A DNA stretch of 60,790 nucleotides, from contig CAZVZK010000057.1 of the NCBI GenBank assembly GCA_964630925.1, positions 1 through 60,790 on the forward strand. The letters are read 5' to 3'. Positions 59,291 to 60,790 of the stretch are shown one piece after another. Both the position numbers and the translations under genes were made by a program. Below the pieces are notes generated by a model that was not told the DNA's origin, made no database searches, and saw nothing but the letters and a program-made list of their open reading frames with translations. Source of the DNA: RGDT01 sp964630925. Its GTDB lineage: Bacteria > Planctomycetota > Planctomycetia > Gemmatales > Gemmataceae. Each line of letters opens with the position of its first letter. Positions within the stretch are counted from its first letter, which is position 1.

Positions 59291-59779
59291 ATGACCGATC
59301 AGCCGAAGCTGGCCGACATCCGCGCGAGGCTCCTCGCCAAGGTCCTCCTCACCCGGCAGCCGTCCGTCATTACCGAGATCCAGGAGATCGATGGCCTCGA
59401 CTTCCTGGTCCAGCCCGTCCCGGAGGGTGACGCGGAGGCAACCGTCATCCCGGCCTTCGGGGTGTTCGTCAAGGGCACCGCCCGCAGGCTCGCCGACGCG
59501 ACGGCGGCCAACAACCACCTGGCGGCCCACTGGAACAGGGCGAAGGCGAACCGCTTTGTCATGCCCGTGATCGGCCTGCTCTACTCCATGGAGGGTGACG
59601 TGGGTTATTGGTCGTGGCTCTCTGAGCCGGTGGCCTCGAAAGGCTCCGGGCTCCCCCGGCTGCGGCTCATTGATCATCCCGACTTCAAACGGATCGAAAC
59701 GCGGACCGCCGAGAATCTGCGGTCCGGGATCGCGGACTGGTACGGCCACCTGGCCGAGGCCGTCTTCGTGACTCGCTGA
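59291..59779 (+). CDS. Hypothetical protein, partner of the DUF4365-like gene
   Basis: A protein of 162 residues. It is not firmly recognised. The segment GLDFLVQPVPEGDAEATVIP followed by AFGVFVKGTARRL has the D...(15-25)...x-V-K-G-T layout of the DUF4365/PD-(D/E)xK-like fold, and GYWSWLSEPV follows. It starts with ATG after GGAGGGAAACG, 15 bases after its neighbour, so both should be one operon. A defence-related role is possible but not shown. Confidence 0.7.
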   Translation: MTDQPKLADIRARLLAKVLLTRQPSVITEIQEIDGLDFLVQPVPEGDAEATVIPAFGVFVKGTARRLADATAANNHLAAHWNRAKANRFVMPVIGLLYSMEGDVGYWSWLSEPVASKGSGLPRLRLIDHPDFKRIETRTAENLRSGIADWYGHLAEAVFVTR

Positions 59780-59859
59780 CGGGCCGGCCTGGAATACCCC
59801 CGCGCGGTAGAATCTCTCAACGCGCAAGCACGCCCGGCCACGACCCGAGATCCCCGCTC

Positions 59860-60306
59860 ATGTCCCGTGCCACCCTGACATCCTTCGTCCGCCTGGCGTC
59901 GGTCCTGCTGGCCGCCGCCGCCCTCGGCTTCGCCCCGGCGCCGTTCCTCGTCAAGCCCCCGAGGATCAACCCGGCCAGGTCGGCCATCGAGGCCCTGATG
60001 GGCGACTGGCACAACCCCGCCCAGCCCTCGGTGGTGGTGAACATCACGCCGACGGAGTTCGCCTACGTCAACTCCGGGGCGCGCAACAACGTCTACAACC
60101 TCACCCTCGACGTGACCAAGACGCCGTTCAAGTACGACATCCGCCGCGGCGGGGCCAACTTCGTCGGCATCTGGAAGATCGAGGGCGACAAGCTCACCGT
60201 GCGCTACAACGGCGAGCAGCCGGGCCTCCCCGACGGCGGCAGGCCGGCGTCGTTCGAGTCGCCGGGCAACACCGAGATCTACTTCCGCAAGGGACCGAAG
60301 AAGTAA
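59860..60306 (+). CDS. TIGR03067-like secreted protein
   Basis: A protein of 148 residues with an N-terminal hydrophobic helix (VLLAAAALGFAPAPF), likely a signal peptide. The mature part IEALMGDWHNPAQPSVVVNI, LTLDVTKTPFKYDIRRG, GIWKIEGDKLTVRYNGEQP and GRPASFESPG resembles the planctomycete TIGR03067 domain, a lipocalin-like beta-barrel with no known function. It probably acts in the periplasm. Confidence 0.75.
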   Translation: MSRATLTSFVRLASVLLAAAALGFAPAPFLVKPPRINPARSAIEALMGDWHNPAQPSVVVNITPTEFAYVNSGARNNVYNLTLDVTKTPFKYDIRRGGANFVGIWKIEGDKLTVRYNGEQPGLPDGGRPASFESPGNTEIYFRKGPKK

Positions 60307-60312
60307 ACAACA

Positions 60313-60342
60313 CGGCCCGGCGCGCTGGGTCACGCCGGGCCG
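60313..60342. terminator. Bidirectional stem-loop between convergent genes
   Basis: CGGCCCGGCG (60313-60322) pairs with CGCCGGGCCG (60333-60342) over a 10-base loop, between two convergent genes. There is no T-run. Confidence 0.7.
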
Positions 60343-60360
60343 AGGCGACGGGAGCAGACA

Positions 60361-60645
60361 TCACAACCTGGGGAAGCCGGCGAGGATCCTCTGCTTCTGG
60401 GTCTTCTTCCGGAGAATCTCGGCGGCCGTCGTCTGCAGCCGGATGATCTCCGGCCGCGAGCGGGCCCGCCTCAGGGCCAGCGACACCGCCTGCTCCTGCG
60501 CGGTGAGGGACTGGATCTCGGACACCAACTGGCGGTAGAGGGCCGTCTGCTGCGGGGTGGTGGCCGGCTTGCCGACGTGCGTCGCGGCCGGGGCGGGCGC
60601 GACGGTGGCGAGGGCCAGCAGGGCGGTGGCGATCAGGTGGCGCAT
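60361..60645 (-). CDS. Small exported helical protein
   Basis: A protein of 94 residues with a signal peptide (LIATALLALATVAPAPAA) and a helical, Gln/Arg-rich mature part (TALYRQLVSEIQSLTAQEQA). It resembles in size and layout the protein at 35184-35474. No family is recognised. Upstream of its start (60646-60790) no gene is seen. Confidence 0.7.
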   Translation of the reverse strand: MRHLIATALLALATVAPAPAATHVGKPATTPQQTALYRQLVSEIQSLTAQEQAVSLALRRARSRPEIIRLQTTAAEILRKKTQKQRILAGFPRL

Positions 60646-60790
60646 CGTGTCCCCCGGTGTTCGACTCGTTCGTGTCTGTCACACGAAGAGTCCTTCGCGG
60701 CGGGGACGCCGGGATTTCTCGCACCCGAAGAATCTGGGTGGAGGCCTACTTGGGCGAACAGTCTGCATAGAATGGCAGGGTAGGGGTTGT

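Noticed and set aside
1..60790. tRNA, rRNA or known riboswitch
   Set aside because: No cloverleaf, rRNA-like stretch or known riboswitch core was recognised in intergenic DNA; a covariance search could still find small RNAs.

Overview
The window looks like chromosome of a planctomycete of the family Gemmataceae (Gemmata-like). The DNA is very GC-rich. The gene families are ones seen almost only, or mostly, in that group: paired cytochrome/DUF1549/DUF1553 and DUF1501 proteins, DUF1080 sugar-hydrolase-like proteins, a DUF1559-type tail, TIGR02996 leucine-rich proteins, a TIGR03067-like protein, planctomycete ECF sigma factors, and many giant membrane Ser/Thr kinases with beta-propeller domains. 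This assignment rests on family content; no species call is possible by eye. No rRNA, tRNA, CRISPR array or intact transposase was seen.

Layout. 0.3-5.4 kb: two tandem zinc-ribbon/transmembrane paralogues and a PQQ-type propeller membrane protein, probably one operon. 5.7-8.8 kb: OmpR-type regulator, histidine kinase and ECF sigma factor in a row. 9-14.6 kb: GNAT acetyltransferase divergent from a GH20 hexosaminidase, then small enzymes (alpha/beta hydrolase, RibD-C reductase, zinc-ribbon protein) and a decayed copy of the hydrolase. 14.9-19.1 kb: ECF sigma factor plus a kinase-propeller-beta-helix protein. 19.3-20.1 kb: a receiver-only regulator and GroES. 20.2-24.8 kb: a reverse-strand run of two DUF1080 proteins, a ThuA protein and a large esterase, probably secreted polysaccharide catabolism.

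24.9-34.7 kb is a kinase island: a module of zinc-ribbon kinase (+) facing an FHA kinase (-) occurs twice, with long identical DNA tracts between copies. A toxin-antitoxin cassette between 48-bp direct repeats sits in the first module, and a nonsense codon cuts the FHA kinase of the second. 34.6-38.8 kb holds small proteins, a leucine-rich protein, an SDR oxidoreductase and several repeats, including a 0.1-kb MITE-like element and a decayed kinase fragment. 38.8-48.3 kb: an apparently solitary C5 DNA methyltransferase, then two overlapping giant WD40-type kinases and an ECF sigma factor. 48.4-50.1 kb: an unusual primary-type sigma factor with three extra predicted DNA-binding helices. 50.7-60.7 kb: secreted proteins, a second TIGR02996 protein, a DUF1501/cytochrome pair, two DUF4365-like proteins and small exported proteins.

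The common theme is signalling: seven Ser/Thr kinase loci (one disrupted), four sigma factors, two response regulators and one histidine kinase. Kinases lie next to ECF genes twice, which fits kinase-controlled ECF signalling as known in planctomycetes, but no direct proof is in the sequence. The second theme is homologous shuffling: identical tracts, decayed copies and palindromic dispersed repeats recur through the window.
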